DNA of 64,000 nt from Streptomyces malachitofuscus. GTDB lineage: Bacteria; Actinomycetota; Actinomycetes; Streptomycetales; Streptomycetaceae. A model generated the notes under the pieces. The model had not been told where the DNA came from. It did no database searches and was given only the letters and a program-made list of their open reading frames with translations. Every line of letters begins with the position of its first letter. Position 1 is the first letter of the stretch. Below are positions 1 through 8,951 of this stretch, piece by piece. The DNA is taken from positions 248,001 through 312,000 of the forward strand of contig NZ_BMUF01000007.1 in the NCBI RefSeq assembly GCF_014650055.1, written 5' to 3'. Position numbers and translations under genes: made by a program.

Positions 1-1
1 C

Positions 2-358
2 AGCCACGCCCTGCTCGGCATCTTCGACCCGCTCGGCCCGCTCGCGGCGCAGGCGGTCCGCGTCCTCGACACCGGGAACACGGAGGGCTTCCGCGCCCTC
101 CTCGACCCCACCGTCGAACTCTCCCGCCACCTCTTCCAGGCCCCCACCCGCTTCTACAAGACCGGCGTGGTGCTCCTCGCCTGGCTGGCCGGACACCAGT
201 CCCACTTCACGATGGTCGGCGGCCTGCAGTCGGCGCGCTCCCTGCCGCACCTCGCCCGCGCCTACGAACTCGCCGACCGCCTCGGCCTGTTCCCCGACCC
301 GAAACTCGCCGAGGAACGGATGAGGACCCTGCTGCACCTGTACGGAGTGACCCCGTGA
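2..358 (+). CDS. DUF993 / dihydrodipicolinate synthase-like protein, C-terminal part
   Basis: Only the last 118 codons lie in the window; the reading frame is open from base 2. The fragment carries the helical C-terminal part of a TIM-barrel aldolase-like protein (motifs FYKTG and LAWLAGHQSHF), which I recognise as the DUF993 family often annotated as dihydrodipicolinate synthase family in Streptomyces sugar-catabolism operons. Its stop codon overlaps the GTG start of the sugar-phosphate isomerase gene downstream (GTGA overlap), so the two are almost certainly translationally coupled. The substrate is unknown; a role in catabolism of a sugar or sugar acid is inferred from the partner gene. 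Family assignment is moderate because the N-terminal half and the catalytic lysine region are missing. Confidence 0.7.
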   Translation, partial: SHALLGIFDPLGPLAAQAVRVLDTGNTEGFRALLDPTVELSRHLFQAPTRFYKTGVVLLAWLAGHQSHFTMVGGLQSARSLPHLARAYELADRLGLFPDPKLAEERMRTLLHLYGVTP

Positions 359-1188
359 CCGCCGGCCTCGCGCGCTTCAGCATCAACCAGATGACGGTCA
401 GGCAGCTGTCCCTGCCGGACCTTGTCGACGCCTGCCGCGAGCTCGGCGTACCGGGCGTGGGCCTGTGGCGCGAGCCCGTCCGGGCGTACGGCGTGGAGGC
501 GGCCGCGAAACTGGTGCGCGACGCGGGCCTGGCGGTGACGACCCTGTGCCGGGGCGGTTTCCTCACCGCGATCGACCCCGGCGAGCGGGCCGCCGCCCTG
601 GCGGACAACCGCCGCGCCGTCGACGAGGCGGCCACGCTCGGCACCGACACCCTGGTCCTGGTCTCGGGCGGCCTCCCGGCCGGCTCCAAGGATCTGCGCG
701 GCGCCCGCGAGCGCATCGCCGACGCACTCGCCGAACTCGGCCCCTACGCCGAGGAGCACGGGGTGAGACTGGCCATCGAGCCCCTCCACCCCATGTTCGC
801 CTCCGACCGGTGCGTGGTCTCGACGCTCACCCAGGCCCTGGACATCGCGGAACGCTTCCCCGCCCACCAGGTCGGCGTCACGGTCGACACGTACCACATC
901 TGGTGGGACGACCAGGCCCCCGCCCAGATCGCCCGCGCGGGTGCCGAGGGCCGTATCCACACCTTCCAGCTCGCCGACTGGACCACCCCGCTGCCCGAGG
1001 GCGTCCTCAACGGCCGCGGCCAGATCGGCGACGGCGCGGTCGACATGCGGGAGTGGAAGGGTTACGTGGACGCGGCCGGTTACACCGGCCCCATCGAGGT
1101 CGAACTCTTCAACGAAACACTCTGGGCGAGAAACGGCCGAGAGGTCCTCACCGAAACGACAGCACGCTTCCTGCAACACGCAGGCTGA
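355..1188 (+). CDS. Sugar phosphate isomerase/epimerase (xylose isomerase-like TIM barrel)
   Basis: A 277-residue protein of the AP-endonuclease-2/xylose isomerase-like TIM-barrel family, the usual length for the group. Visible family features are the strand-end acidic and histidine residues expected to hold a divalent metal: IEPLHP near residue 143, VDTYHIWWDD near 180, the GRIHTFQLADW segment near 200 and EVELFNE near 258. It should act in the cytoplasm on a keto- or aldo-sugar; the exact substrate cannot be read from sequence. The GTG start at 355 overlaps the upstream stop codon by four bases. Two hairpins downstream (from 1213) close the transcript. The same gene pair is common in Streptomyces next to Gfo/Idh-type dehydrogenases, which would lie left of this window. 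Confidence 0.88.
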   Translation: MTAGLARFSINQMTVRQLSLPDLVDACRELGVPGVGLWREPVRAYGVEAAAKLVRDAGLAVTTLCRGGFLTAIDPGERAAALADNRRAVDEAATLGTDTLVLVSGGLPAGSKDLRGARERIADALAELGPYAEEHGVRLAIEPLHPMFASDRCVVSTLTQALDIAERFPAHQVGVTVDTYHIWWDDQAPAQIARAGAEGRIHTFQLADWTTPLPEGVLNGRGQIGDGAVDMREWKGYVDAAGYTGPIEVELFNETLWARNGREVLTETTARFLQHAG

Positions 1189-1212
1189 CAAGGCGCACGT
1201 CGTCCTTTCCAG

Positions 1213-1274
1213 GCTTGCGCGGGGCGCAAGCCGTGCGGTGCCGATCGGACGCCGACGTTCGCCGGCACCGCACG
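1213..1274 (+). terminator. Double hairpin, probable terminator
   Basis: Two consecutive perfect inverted repeats follow the isomerase gene. The first has 8-bp arms (GCTTGCGC / GCGCAAGC, 1213-1231) with a 3-nt loop. The second has 12-bp arms (CGTGCGGTGCCG / CGGCACCGCACG, 1232-1274) with a 19-nt loop. They lie between the plus-strand isomerase and the oppositely oriented AraC gene, so they probably stop transcription from both sides. There is no T-tract, as is usual in Streptomyces. Confidence 0.7.
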
Positions 1275-1407
1275 TTGCTTCCCCCCTGCTCCCCGCAGTG
1301 CACGGCCCCCACCGTGCACAGGCACCAGCATGGGCGCGCAGAACGCTTGAATCCTTGACGGTCCGTGCAGGGATCTTGTCGATTCCGGCAGAAGAGCAGA
1401 AGTTGCC

Positions 1408-2385
1408 CTACTGGTTCGCCTGGTGGTGCCGGTGCTCGGTCGGCGTCATACCGTACGCGCGGCGGAAGACGCGGCTGAAGGTGGCCGCGTCCGTGAACCC
1501 CCACCGCGCGGCGATGGAATGGACGGAACGTCCCCGGAGCCGGGGGTCGGCCAGATCGCGCCGGCAGCGCTCCAGCCGGCGGTGCCGGATCCAGGCCGCC
1601 GGGGCGTCGCCCTCCGCGGCGAACAGCTGGTGCAGATGGCGCACGGAGATGCCGTGTGCCGCCGCGACGGTCGCCGGGGACAGGGAGGGATCGCCCAGGT
1701 TCTGGTCGATGTAGTCCCGGATCCGGGTGTGCAGGGCGCGCCGGCGGGACTCCGGGGGAAGCGCGTCCTCCGCGCCCGCGCATCCGCCGAGCACGGAGGC
1801 GAGCAGGTCCGTGGTCACCGAGGCCAGCGTCGGCGCGTCCGACTCGGTGAACTCGTCCATCCGCCGGGCGACGTCGGCCAGCCAGCGGTGCAGCGCGCCG
1901 CCCATGCCCCGGTCCACCGGGACCGGCACCGCCAGCAGGCGCCGCACGGTCCGCGGAGGCAGCGGCAGCCGGGCCCGGGGGAGGCTGACGACCACCGTCC
2001 TGGACCACTGCGACGTCCGGTTGATGTGGACGTCGTAGGGGAGGCTGGTGTCCGCCATGACGAGGTGCCCCGGACCGAACACCACCTCCCTGCCGTTCTG
2101 CGCCACCCCGCCGTCCCCGGAGAGCTGGCAGTTGATCTGGAGCATCTCGGGGTCGAAGCGCCGGATGATCCGCGGTGTGCGCACGCTGTTCAGGTGCGGC
2201 AGGCCCAGTCCGGCGATCTGCAGGTCCCCGAGCGGCAGGACCCGCATCACGGCCCGGAAGTCGTCGCTGTGCTCGCTGCGCTGCAGGGTGGGCACATGAG
2301 TCCGGGCGGCGAAGTCCTGCCAGAGGTCCCACCGCTCGGCGGGCGCGACCGCATCGGTCCGCAACTCCTGCACCAGCATCGCCAT
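1408..2385 (-). CDS. AraC family transcriptional regulator
   Basis: A 325-residue regulator. Residues about 30-200 match the AraC-binding-like domain 2 often found in actinobacterial regulators. The last 100 residues contain the double helix-turn-helix AraC DNA-binding domain, with the typical second-helix region SIAARWGFTDAATFSRVFRR followed by YGMTP. This length and architecture are normal for the group. It probably binds DNA as a dimer in response to a small effector, but no effector can be deduced. It stands alone, convergent with the isomerase and 73 bp from the start of the PH-like gene region, so it may act at a distance or on itself. Confidence 0.92.
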   Translation of the reverse strand: MAMLVQELRTDAVAPAERWDLWQDFAARTHVPTLQRSEHSDDFRAVMRVLPLGDLQIAGLGLPHLNSVRTPRIIRRFDPEMLQINCQLSGDGGVAQNGREVVFGPGHLVMADTSLPYDVHINRTSQWSRTVVVSLPRARLPLPPRTVRRLLAVPVPVDRGMGGALHRWLADVARRMDEFTESDAPTLASVTTDLLASVLGGCAGAEDALPPESRRRALHTRIRDYIDQNLGDPSLSPATVAAAHGISVRHLHQLFAAEGDAPAAWIRHRRLERCRRDLADPRLRGRSVHSIAARWGFTDAATFSRVFRRAYGMTPTEHRHHQANQ

Positions 2386-2458
2386 ACGCCCCCAACGCGT
2401 ACCGGACGGCCGCTTCCTGCCCAGGGAGCCATGGTAAGGAACCCCTGCCGGAAGAACC

Positions 2459-2845
2459 TCAGAAGCGGCCCTTGACCGACGCGTAGAGGGCGCTCACCTG
2501 GCGCCGGGTGTCGTCGTGTCCGCCCATGAAGCCCCCACGGGGGTTCAGACGGAACGTGCTGCCGTCCGCGCGGCGTATGCGCACATAGGTGTTGCCGGTG
2601 TAGGCGGTGTTCATGTGCAGCTCCTCGGGCCTGTCGCCCAGCGCCACCTCGTCCAGCGGATCCGCCCACAGGAGGCCCTTGCCGCTGATCGACCAGTAGG
2701 TGCTCCTGACCAGGAGCACCCGGCGGTCGGTCACCCCGAGGACGGCACGCCTGAATCCGGCGCCGAGGTAGCCGGACACGGCCGCCTTCAGGGGTTCGTC
2801 ACGCAGATGGGGGCGCAGGACGTACTTCAGTTCGGCATCGCTCAT
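2459..2845 (-). CDS. PH-domain-like (bPH) hypothetical protein
   Basis: A 128-residue soluble protein. The ATG at 2845 is chosen because a strong GGAGG lies just upstream and the residues before it are low-quality (basic, Cys-containing, no similarity pattern). The segment KAAVSGYLGAGFRRAVLGVTDRRVLLV followed by VALGDRPEELH and RIRRADGSTFRL looks like the beta-strand pattern of a bacterial PH-like domain (a TDRRVLL-type strand is typical). No signal peptide or transmembrane helix is seen. Such proteins are abundant in Streptomyces and lack a defined function; membrane or protein binding is only an inference from the fold. Confidence 0.75.
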   Translation of the reverse strand: MSDAELKYVLRPHLRDEPLKAAVSGYLGAGFRRAVLGVTDRRVLLVRSTYWSISGKGLLWADPLDEVALGDRPEELHMNTAYTGNTYVRIRRADGSTFRLNPRGGFMGGHDDTRRQVSALYASVKGRF

Positions 2846-3042
2846 CACGACCTCCGTAGGCCGGTGCGTGCATGACATGTCGGACGTATTGTCACCGCGC
2901 GCCCGGCCCGCCGTATGCGTCGCGCACGAAAAGGCTTCAGGACCGTACAACCCTCCCGACACCTCGCGGGTCGTACTGGGTGTCAGAACTTCTGGGAGGG
3001 GACCCGGGGGGGAATCCGGGGGGTTCTGACAGGGGAGGGAAC

Positions 3043-3076
3043 CGAGGGGGCCCGGTCGACGGACCGGGCCCCCTCG
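3043..3076 (-). terminator. Terminator of the ribose operon
   Basis: A perfect 15-bp stem (CGAGGGGGCCCGGTC and its complement) with a 4-nt loop sits 27 bases after the stop of rbsD on the reverse strand. It is the first strong hairpin downstream of the operon. There is no U-run, as often in high-GC actinobacteria. Confidence 0.75.
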
Positions 3077-3103
3077 AATTTCTCCGTCCTGTCCCGCGCG
3101 CCT

Positions 3104-3493
3104 CTAGAAGAACACCCCGCAGCGCAGCAGCACATTGGCGTACGGCTGTGCCTCACCGGTGCGGACCACGAGCCGGGCGCCGGCGCCCAGCTCCTTGAGC
3201 CGCTCGTGCGGCACCAGCGCGAGGCCGGGGAAGTGGCCCGCCAGCAGCCCGGCGGCCGCCGGATTGGCGGCCCGTACCTCCGCGGCGGCCGTCGCGCCCT
3301 CCACCACCAGCTCCGCCAGCAGTCCCTCCAGCACCTCGGCGAAGGACGGCACCCCGGCCCGGAAGGCCAGGTCCACCACACGCGGCCCGTCGGGGATCGG
3401 CATCCCGGCGTCGCACACCAGTACCCCGTCGCCGTGCCCGAGTTCGGCCAGGGCGCCGGAGAGGTGCCGGTTCAGGATCCCGTGCTTCTTCAC
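3104..3493 (-). CDS. rbsD: D-ribose pyranase RbsD
   Basis: A 129-residue cytoplasmic protein, the normal length for RbsD, which interconverts the beta-pyran and beta-furan forms of D-ribose so that ribokinase can use it. The N-terminus MKKHGILNRHLSGALAELGH carries the family histidines, and the GDGVLVCDAGMPIP segment is a hallmark of RbsD/FucU proteins. The C-terminal TGEAQPYANVLLRCGVFF is also characteristic. Its ATG overlaps the rbsK stop by four bases, so it is translationally coupled as the last gene of the ribose operon. Confidence 0.95.
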   Translation of the reverse strand: MKKHGILNRHLSGALAELGHGDGVLVCDAGMPIPDGPRVVDLAFRAGVPSFAEVLEGLLAELVVEGATAAAEVRAANPAAAGLLAGHFPGLALVPHERLKELGAGARLVVRTGEAQPYANVLLRCGVFF

Positions 3494-4395
3494 AGCCCGG
3501 CGACCTCCGCCGCCGTCGGGAACGACACCTGCGCCCCTTCCTTCGTGACCGTCGCCGCCCCCACCCGGGCCGCGTAGGCGGCCGCCTCGGCGAGGGACTG
3601 GCCCGCGCCCAGCCGCCAGGCCAGCGCGGCGGTGAACGCGTCACCCGCACCGGTGGTGTCCACGGCGCGCACCTTGACGGACGGAACCCGGGCGACCCCG
3701 TTCCCGGAGGCCACCAGCGCGCCCTCGCCGCCCAGCGTCACCACCACCGAACGCGGGCCCTTCGCCAGCAGCAGCCGCGCCCAGTCCTCGGGCTCGTCAC
3801 TCACCCCGGCGGCGTCACCCAGAATGACCTTCGCCTCGTGCTCGTTGACGATCAGCGGATCGCAGGCCGCCAGCACCTCGGCCGGCAGCGGACGCGGCGG
3901 GGACGGGTTCAGCACGAACCGACTGCCCGGCGCCAGGCTGCGCACCGTCTCCACCACCGTCTCCAGCGGGATCTCCAACTGCGCGGAGACCACCCGGGAG
4001 GCGTGGAACAGACTCGCGGCCGTCCGCACGTCCTGCGGGGTCAGCCGGCCGTTGGCACCGGGGGAGACGACGATGCTGTTGTCCCCCGACGGGTCCACCG
4101 TGATCAGCGCGACCCCGGTGGGCGCCCCGCCCACCAGCACACCCACCGTGTCCACCCCGGCCACCCGCAGCGAGTCCAGCAGCAGCCGCCCGTGCCCGTC
4201 GTCGCCGACCCGCGCCAGCAGGGCCGTACGGGCACCGAGCCGGGCGGCCGCGACCGCCTGGTTCGCACCCTTGCCGCCCGGGTGGACGGCCAGGTCGGAG
4301 CCGAGCACCGTCTCGCCGGCGCCCGGCCGGCGCTCGACGCCGATCACCAGATCGGCGTTGGCCGATCCGACGACCAGGAGGTCGTAGTCGTTCAT
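3490..4395 (-). CDS. rbsK: Ribokinase
   Basis: A 301-residue PfkB-family sugar kinase that phosphorylates D-ribose with ATP. The N-terminus has VVGSANADLVIGV and the substrate-binding GGKGANQAVAAARLG motif near residue 40. The C-terminal PfkB signature DTTGAGDAFTAALAW, with the catalytic aspartate, lies near residue 255. Length and motifs match true ribokinases rather than fructokinases. It is separated by 29 bases from the transporter fusion upstream and overlaps rbsD by four, placing it in the rbsR-A-CB-K-D operon. Confidence 0.95.
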   Translation of the reverse strand: MNDYDLLVVGSANADLVIGVERRPGAGETVLGSDLAVHPGGKGANQAVAAARLGARTALLARVGDDGHGRLLLDSLRVAGVDTVGVLVGGAPTGVALITVDPSGDNSIVVSPGANGRLTPQDVRTAASLFHASRVVSAQLEIPLETVVETVRSLAPGSRFVLNPSPPRPLPAEVLAACDPLIVNEHEAKVILGDAAGVSDEPEDWARLLLAKGPRSVVVTLGGEGALVASGNGVARVPSVKVRAVDTTGAGDAFTAALAWRLGAGQSLAEAAAYAARVGAATVTKEGAQVSFPTAAEVAGL

Positions 4396-4424
4396 GAATC
4401 CGCTCCCCGATCTCGGCGCCCGCG

Positions 4425-6383
4425 TCAGCCCTCGAAGCCGGCGACGTTCTCCCCGGTGACCACCTTCACCGGAACCTTCACCATCTTCTCCACCTTCTCG
4501 CCCTCGGCGGCACGCAACGCGTTCCGCACGGCGATCCTGCCCAGTTCCTTCGGCTGTTGGGCGACGGAGGCGTAGAGCGTGCCCGCCTCGACCGCCTTCA
4601 GCCCGTCCGGAGTGCCGTCGAAGCCGACCACCTGCACCGACTTGCCGGCCTTGGATCCGAGCGCCTTGATCGCGCCGAGCGCCATCTCGTCGTTCTCGGC
4701 GAAGACACCGTCGATGTCCGGGTGCGCCTGGAGCAGGTTCGTCATCACGTCCAGGCCCTTGGTGCGGTCGAAGTCCGCGGGCTGCTTGGCGACGACCTCG
4801 ATGCCCGGGTACTCCTTCAGCCCGGCCGCGAAGCCCGCGCCGCGTTCCCGGCTGGCGGAGGTGCCCGCCTGGCCCTGCAGGACGACGATCGTGCCCTTGC
4901 CGCCGAGCTTCTCGGCGAGCGCCTTGGCGCCCAGCTCGCCGCCCTCGACGTTGTCGGAGGCGACCAGCGCGGCCGTGTCCGCCGCGTTGACGCCGCGGTC
5001 CACGGCGATGACGGGGATGTCCGCCTTGTTCGCGCCGCGCACCGCCGGACCGGCGGCGTCGGAGTCCACCGGGTTGACGATGACGGAGGACAGCGACCCG
5101 CTGGTGAAGTTCTGCAGCTGGTTGGCCTGCTGGGAGGCGTCGTTCTGCGCGTCGGTGACCGTGAGGTCCACGCCCAGCTTCCTCGCCTCCTCCTCGGCGC
5201 CGGCCCGGATCTGCACGAAGAACGGGTTGTTGAGCGTCGACAGCGACAGGCCGACCTTCTGCGTCTTCGCCGCCGAGGACCCGTTGTGCAGCAGCGAGGT
5301 CGCGCCGACGACCGCGACGGCGACGGCGGCCGCGATCACGTACGTCAGTGCCTGCTTGCCCCGGTTCCCGCTCCCGGACGCCCCGGCGGCCGGCGTCGTG
5401 GCGCCCGCCTTGCGGCGCAGTGTGTCGAAGAGGACGGCCAGCGCGATGACGACACCGATGACGACCTGCTGCCAGAACGCGGACACGGACAGCAGGTTGA
5501 GCCCGTTGCGCAGCACGGCCAGGATCAGCGCGCCGATCAGCGTGCCCGACGCCTTGCCGGTGCCGCCCGCGAGGGAGGCGCCGCCGATGACGACCGCGGC
5601 GATCGCGTCCAGTTCGTAGCCCTGCGCCGCCTGCGGCTGCGCGGAAGCGAGCCGGGAGGCCAGCACGATGCCCGCGACGGCGGCGAACAGGCCGGAGAAG
5701 GCGTAGATGGCCAGCTTCTGCCGCTTCACCCGCAGACCCGACAGTCGCGCGGCCTCCTCGTTGCCGCCGATGGCGTACATGGAGCGGCCGATGTACGTCC
5801 GCCCGAGCACGAAGGCGGTCAGCAGCCCCATGACGATCATCACCAGCACCGGCACGGGCAGCCAGCCGCCCAGCGTGTCACCCAGGTGGGAGACCGAGTC
5901 GGGGAAGGCGATGGGCGAACCCTGCGAGATGACGAGCGACAGACCGCGCGCCACCGACAGCATGGCCAGCGTCGCGATGAACGACGGCAGCTTCCCGTAC
6001 GAGACCAGGAAACCGTTCACGAGACCGCAGACGATCCCGGTGGCGACGGCGAGCAGCACCGCGAGCACGACCGGCACCCCGGCCTCGGTCGCGCTCCACG
6101 CCAGCACGGTCGCGGACAGCGCGGCGACCGAACCGACGGACAGGTCGATGCCCGCCGAGACGATCACGAAGGTGACGCCGAAGGCGAGGATGGCGGTGAC
6201 GGCGGCCTGGACGCCGACGTTGAGGAGGTTGTCGGCGGTCAGGAAGTCCCCGGACAGCGCCGACATGGCGATCACGAGGACGATCAGCGCGGTCAGCGCG
6301 CCGTTGTCCAGGAGCAGGCGGCGCAGGCCGCCCGTGGCGCCGCCCTGCGCGCCCGGCTTGCTCTTGAGCGTGTCAGTGGCCAC
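4425..6383 (-). CDS. Fused ribose ABC permease and sugar-binding protein (RbsC-RbsB)
   Basis: A 652-residue protein that joins two proteins normally encoded separately. Residues about 1-330 form an RbsC-type permease with a family of hydrophobic helices (for example VGVQAAVTAILAFGVTFVIVSAGIDLSVG). After a glycine/serine-rich linker comes another hydrophobic segment near 345-365 (VIAAAVAVAVVGATSLL). Residues about 375-652 are a complete periplasmic-binding-protein fold (LSLSTLNNPFFVQIRAGAEEEARKLG, VNPVDSDAAGPAV, FAENDEMALGAIKAL, VVGFDGTPDGLKAVEAG) matching RbsB. The binding domain should face outside, tethered to its own permease, instead of being a lipoprotein. The start overlaps rbsA by 11 bases. 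Confidence 0.93.
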   Translation of the reverse strand: MATDTLKSKPGAQGGATGGLRRLLLDNGALTALIVLVIAMSALSGDFLTADNLLNVGVQAAVTAILAFGVTFVIVSAGIDLSVGSVAALSATVLAWSATEAGVPVVLAVLLAVATGIVCGLVNGFLVSYGKLPSFIATLAMLSVARGLSLVISQGSPIAFPDSVSHLGDTLGGWLPVPVLVMIVMGLLTAFVLGRTYIGRSMYAIGGNEEAARLSGLRVKRQKLAIYAFSGLFAAVAGIVLASRLASAQPQAAQGYELDAIAAVVIGGASLAGGTGKASGTLIGALILAVLRNGLNLLSVSAFWQQVVIGVVIALAVLFDTLRRKAGATTPAAGASGSGNRGKQALTYVIAAAVAVAVVGATSLLHNGSSAAKTQKVGLSLSTLNNPFFVQIRAGAEEEARKLGVDLTVTDAQNDASQQANQLQNFTSGSLSSVIVNPVDSDAAGPAVRGANKADIPVIAVDRGVNAADTAALVASDNVEGGELGAKALAEKLGGKGTIVVLQGQAGTSASRERGAGFAAGLKEYPGIEVVAKQPADFDRTKGLDVMTNLLQAHPDIDGVFAENDEMALGAIKALGSKAGKSVQVVGFDGTPDGLKAVEAGTLYASVAQQPKELGRIAVRNALRAAEGEKVEKMVKVPVKVVTGENVAGFEG

Positions 6384-7902
6384 CGGTGGCCTCCGTTCCG
6401 TTGCTGTGGGGGGTACTGACGGCGAGCGCCATCACGGCGTCCTGGGTGGCCCGTTCGGCGGGCAGTTCGCCCGCCACGCGCCCCTGCGCCATGACGACGA
6501 CCCGGTCGCTCATGCCGAGCACCTCGGGCAGATCGCTGGAGATCATGAGCACGGCGGCGCCGGCGGCCGTCAGTTCGTTGATGAGCTGGTAGATCTCGAC
6601 CTTCGCGCCGACGTCGATGCCGCGCGTCGGCTCGTCGAGGATGAGCACCTTGGTGTCGGCCAGCAGCCACTTGCCGATGACGACCTTCTGCTGGTTGCCG
6701 CCGGACAGGGTCCGCACGTGCTGCCCGAGACCGGCCATCCGCACCCCGAGCTGCCCGGCGATCCGGGCCGCCGCCTCATGCTGCCCCTTGAGGTCGACGA
6801 GCCCCGCGCGGGAGGCGGACCGGAGGGTGACCAGGCCGAGGTTCTCCTCGACCGAGGCGTCGAGCACCAGCCCCTGCCCCTTGCGGTCCTCGGGCACGAG
6901 CCCGATCCCGGCCGCCATGGCGGCGTTCACGTCGTGGCGGCGCAGCGGGGCGCCCGCGACATGCACGGTCCCGGCGTCGTACGGATCGGCCCCGAACACC
7001 GCCCGGACCACCTCCGTGCGTCCGGCGCCGACGAGCCCCGCGATGCCGACGACCTCACCGGCCCGCACCTCGAAACCCACGTCGTGGAAGACCCCGTCCC
7101 GGGTCAGCCCCTCCACCTTCAGCAGCGCGTCACCGGCGTCGGCACGCTCGCGCGGGTACTGCTGCTCGATGGACCGCCCGACCATGAGGCGTACCAGCTC
7201 GTCCTCGGGCGTGGAGGCGGGCACCTGCCCGACGCTCCGGCCGTCCCGGATGACGGTGACCCGGTCGCCGAGGGCGGCGATCTCCTCCAGATGGTGGGTG
7301 ATGAAGACGATCCCGACACCGTCCTCGCGCAGCCGCCGCACGATCGCGAACAGCTTCTCGACCTCCTCGGAGGTCAGCACGGCGGTCGGCTCGTCCATGA
7401 TGAGCACCCGCGCGTCCAGGCTGAGCGCCTTGGCGATCTCGACCATCTGGAGCCGCGCGATACCGAGTTCCCGCACGCGCGCACGGGGAGAGACGCTGAC
7501 CCCCACCCGTTCGAGCAGCACCTCGGCGTCCGCGTCCATCCTCTTCCGGTCGATCATGCCGAACCGGCGCGGCTGACGGCCGAGGAAGATGTTCTCGGCG
7601 ACCGTCAGATCGGGAACGAGGTTGAACTCCTGGTAGATGGTGGCGATCCCGAGCCGCTCGGAGTCCTGCGCACCATGGACGCGCACCTCCTCACCGCCGA
7701 CCACGATCCGGCCGGCGTCGGGCGTGTAGGCGCCGGAGAGCATCTTGATCAGCGTGCTCTTGCCCGCGCCGTTCTCACCGAGGAGCACATGCACCTCGCC
7801 CCGGCGCAGGTCGAAGTCGACGCTGTCGAGCGCGACCACGCCGGGGAAGGTCTTGCGGATGCCTTCGATGCGCAGCAACTCGTCCGGACTGCGGCTGCTC
7901 AC
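6373..7902 (-). CDS. rbsA: Ribose ABC transporter ATP-binding protein RbsA
   Basis: A 509-residue protein with two tandem ABC ATPase domains, as usual for the carbohydrate CUT2 family. The first domain has Walker A GENGAGKST near residue 42 and Walker B VLIMDEPTAVL near 168. The second half has the degenerate Walker A AGLVGAGRTE near 295, the signature LSGGNQQK near 400 and LILDEPTRGIDVG near 420. It energises uptake through the fused permease/binding protein encoded next. It overlaps rbsR by four bases and the permease gene by eleven, so stoichiometric coupled translation is expected. Confidence 0.96.
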   Translation of the reverse strand: MSSRSPDELLRIEGIRKTFPGVVALDSVDFDLRRGEVHVLLGENGAGKSTLIKMLSGAYTPDAGRIVVGGEEVRVHGAQDSERLGIATIYQEFNLVPDLTVAENIFLGRQPRRFGMIDRKRMDADAEVLLERVGVSVSPRARVRELGIARLQMVEIAKALSLDARVLIMDEPTAVLTSEEVEKLFAIVRRLREDGVGIVFITHHLEEIAALGDRVTVIRDGRSVGQVPASTPEDELVRLMVGRSIEQQYPRERADAGDALLKVEGLTRDGVFHDVGFEVRAGEVVGIAGLVGAGRTEVVRAVFGADPYDAGTVHVAGAPLRRHDVNAAMAAGIGLVPEDRKGQGLVLDASVEENLGLVTLRSASRAGLVDLKGQHEAAARIAGQLGVRMAGLGQHVRTLSGGNQQKVVIGKWLLADTKVLILDEPTRGIDVGAKVEIYQLINELTAAGAAVLMISSDLPEVLGMSDRVVVMAQGRVAGELPAERATQDAVMALAVSTPHSNGTEATGGH

Positions 7903-8933
7903 GGCGTACTCCTTCGTGCGGGGGACGGGGGTTCTTGGGCGGCCGGCTCACCGCAGGAGCGGCGGACGACCAGCCGTGCCGGGAGGGTGACGGACGCACC
8001 GGTCCGTCCCCCGATGCGGTCGACCAGCGCGCGCACGGCGGCCCGGCCCAGTTCGCCCGTCGGCTGGGCGATGGCGGTGACCGGCGGATCGGTGTGCACG
8101 AACCAGGGGATGTCGTCGAACGCGGCCAGCGCGATGTCGTCGGGGACCCGCATCCCGCGCGCGCGGATCGCGTCCAGGGCGCCGAGCGCCATGAGGTTGT
8201 CGGCGGCGAACACGGCCTCGGGCGGTTCCGCCAGGTCGAGGAAGCCCTCGGTGACCAGGCGGCCGCTGCCGGCCTGGAAGTCGCCCTGGCCGATGTAGGC
8301 CTCGGGGAGGGGAAGCCCGTACGCGCCGAGGGCCTCGCGGAAGGCGTCCACGCGCTCGCGGCCGGTCGTGGTGGCGGCGGGGCCTGCGATGATCGCGAGC
8401 CGCCGGTGCCCGAGCCCGTACAGATGCGCGACCAGGTCCCGCACGGCACCCCGCCCGTCGGATCTGACGACGGGCACGTCCACGCCGGGGATCCACCGGT
8501 CGACGAACACCATGGGCGTCCCGGCCCGCGCGGCCCCCAGCATGCCCGGCGACCCGCCGTCGGTGGGGGAGACGAGCAGCCCGTCGATACGGCGGTCCAG
8601 CAGCGTCGTCACATGGTGGTCCTGGAGGTCGGGCCGCTCGTCGGCGTTGCCGATGATCACGCTGTAGCCGAGCGCGCGGGCCTCCTCCTCGACGGCGCGG
8701 GCCAGCTCGGTGAAGTACGGGTTCATCACATCGCTGATGACCAGCCCGAGGGTGCGGGTCCGGTCGGTGCGCAGCGACCGGGCGACGGCGTTCGGCCGGT
8801 ACCCCAGCCGCTCGACCGCGGCCGTCACCCGCCGACGGGCGTCCTCGCTGACCGACGGGTGCCCGTTGAGCACCCGCGACACCGTGGCCACGGACAGCCC
8901 CGCCTCGGCAGCGACGTCCTTGATGCTCGCCAT
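7899..8933 (-). CDS. rbsR: LacI family repressor, probable ribose regulator RbsR
   Basis: A 344-residue LacI/GalR repressor. Residues 1-50 hold the HTH and hinge helix (IKDVAAEAGLSVATVSRVLNGHPSVS); the rest is a periplasmic-binding-protein-like effector domain (LVISDVMNPYFTELARAVEEEA, RIDGLLVSPTDGG, AADNLMALGALDAIRARG). It is the first gene of the ribose operon and is coupled to rbsA by a 4-bp overlap. Two consensus LacI operators lie 19 and 41 bases upstream of its start. The simplest reading is that it represses itself and the rbs genes until ribose or its phosphate is present. Confidence 0.93.
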   Translation of the reverse strand: MASIKDVAAEAGLSVATVSRVLNGHPSVSEDARRRVTAAVERLGYRPNAVARSLRTDRTRTLGLVISDVMNPYFTELARAVEEEARALGYSVIIGNADERPDLQDHHVTTLLDRRIDGLLVSPTDGGSPGMLGAARAGTPMVFVDRWIPGVDVPVVRSDGRGAVRDLVAHLYGLGHRRLAIIAGPAATTTGRERVDAFREALGAYGLPLPEAYIGQGDFQAGSGRLVTEGFLDLAEPPEAVFAADNLMALGALDAIRARGMRVPDDIALAAFDDIPWFVHTDPPVTAIAQPTGELGRAAVRALVDRIGGRTGASVTLPARLVVRRSCGEPAAQEPPSPARRSTP

Positions 8934-8951
8934 CGCCGTTCCACCTCCTCG

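Noticed and set aside
4557..6419. Long open frame on the plus strand opposite the rbs transporter fusion
   Set aside because: It is Arg/Gly/Asp/His-rich, has no domain pattern and lies exactly opposite a gene with clear permease and binding-protein motifs. Such frames arise from GC-biased third codon positions.
5707..8298. 863-codon plus-strand open frame covering rbsA and rbsR
   Set aside because: Its composition changes with each gene it overlaps and it shows no protein motif; the opposite strand encodes well-recognised proteins.
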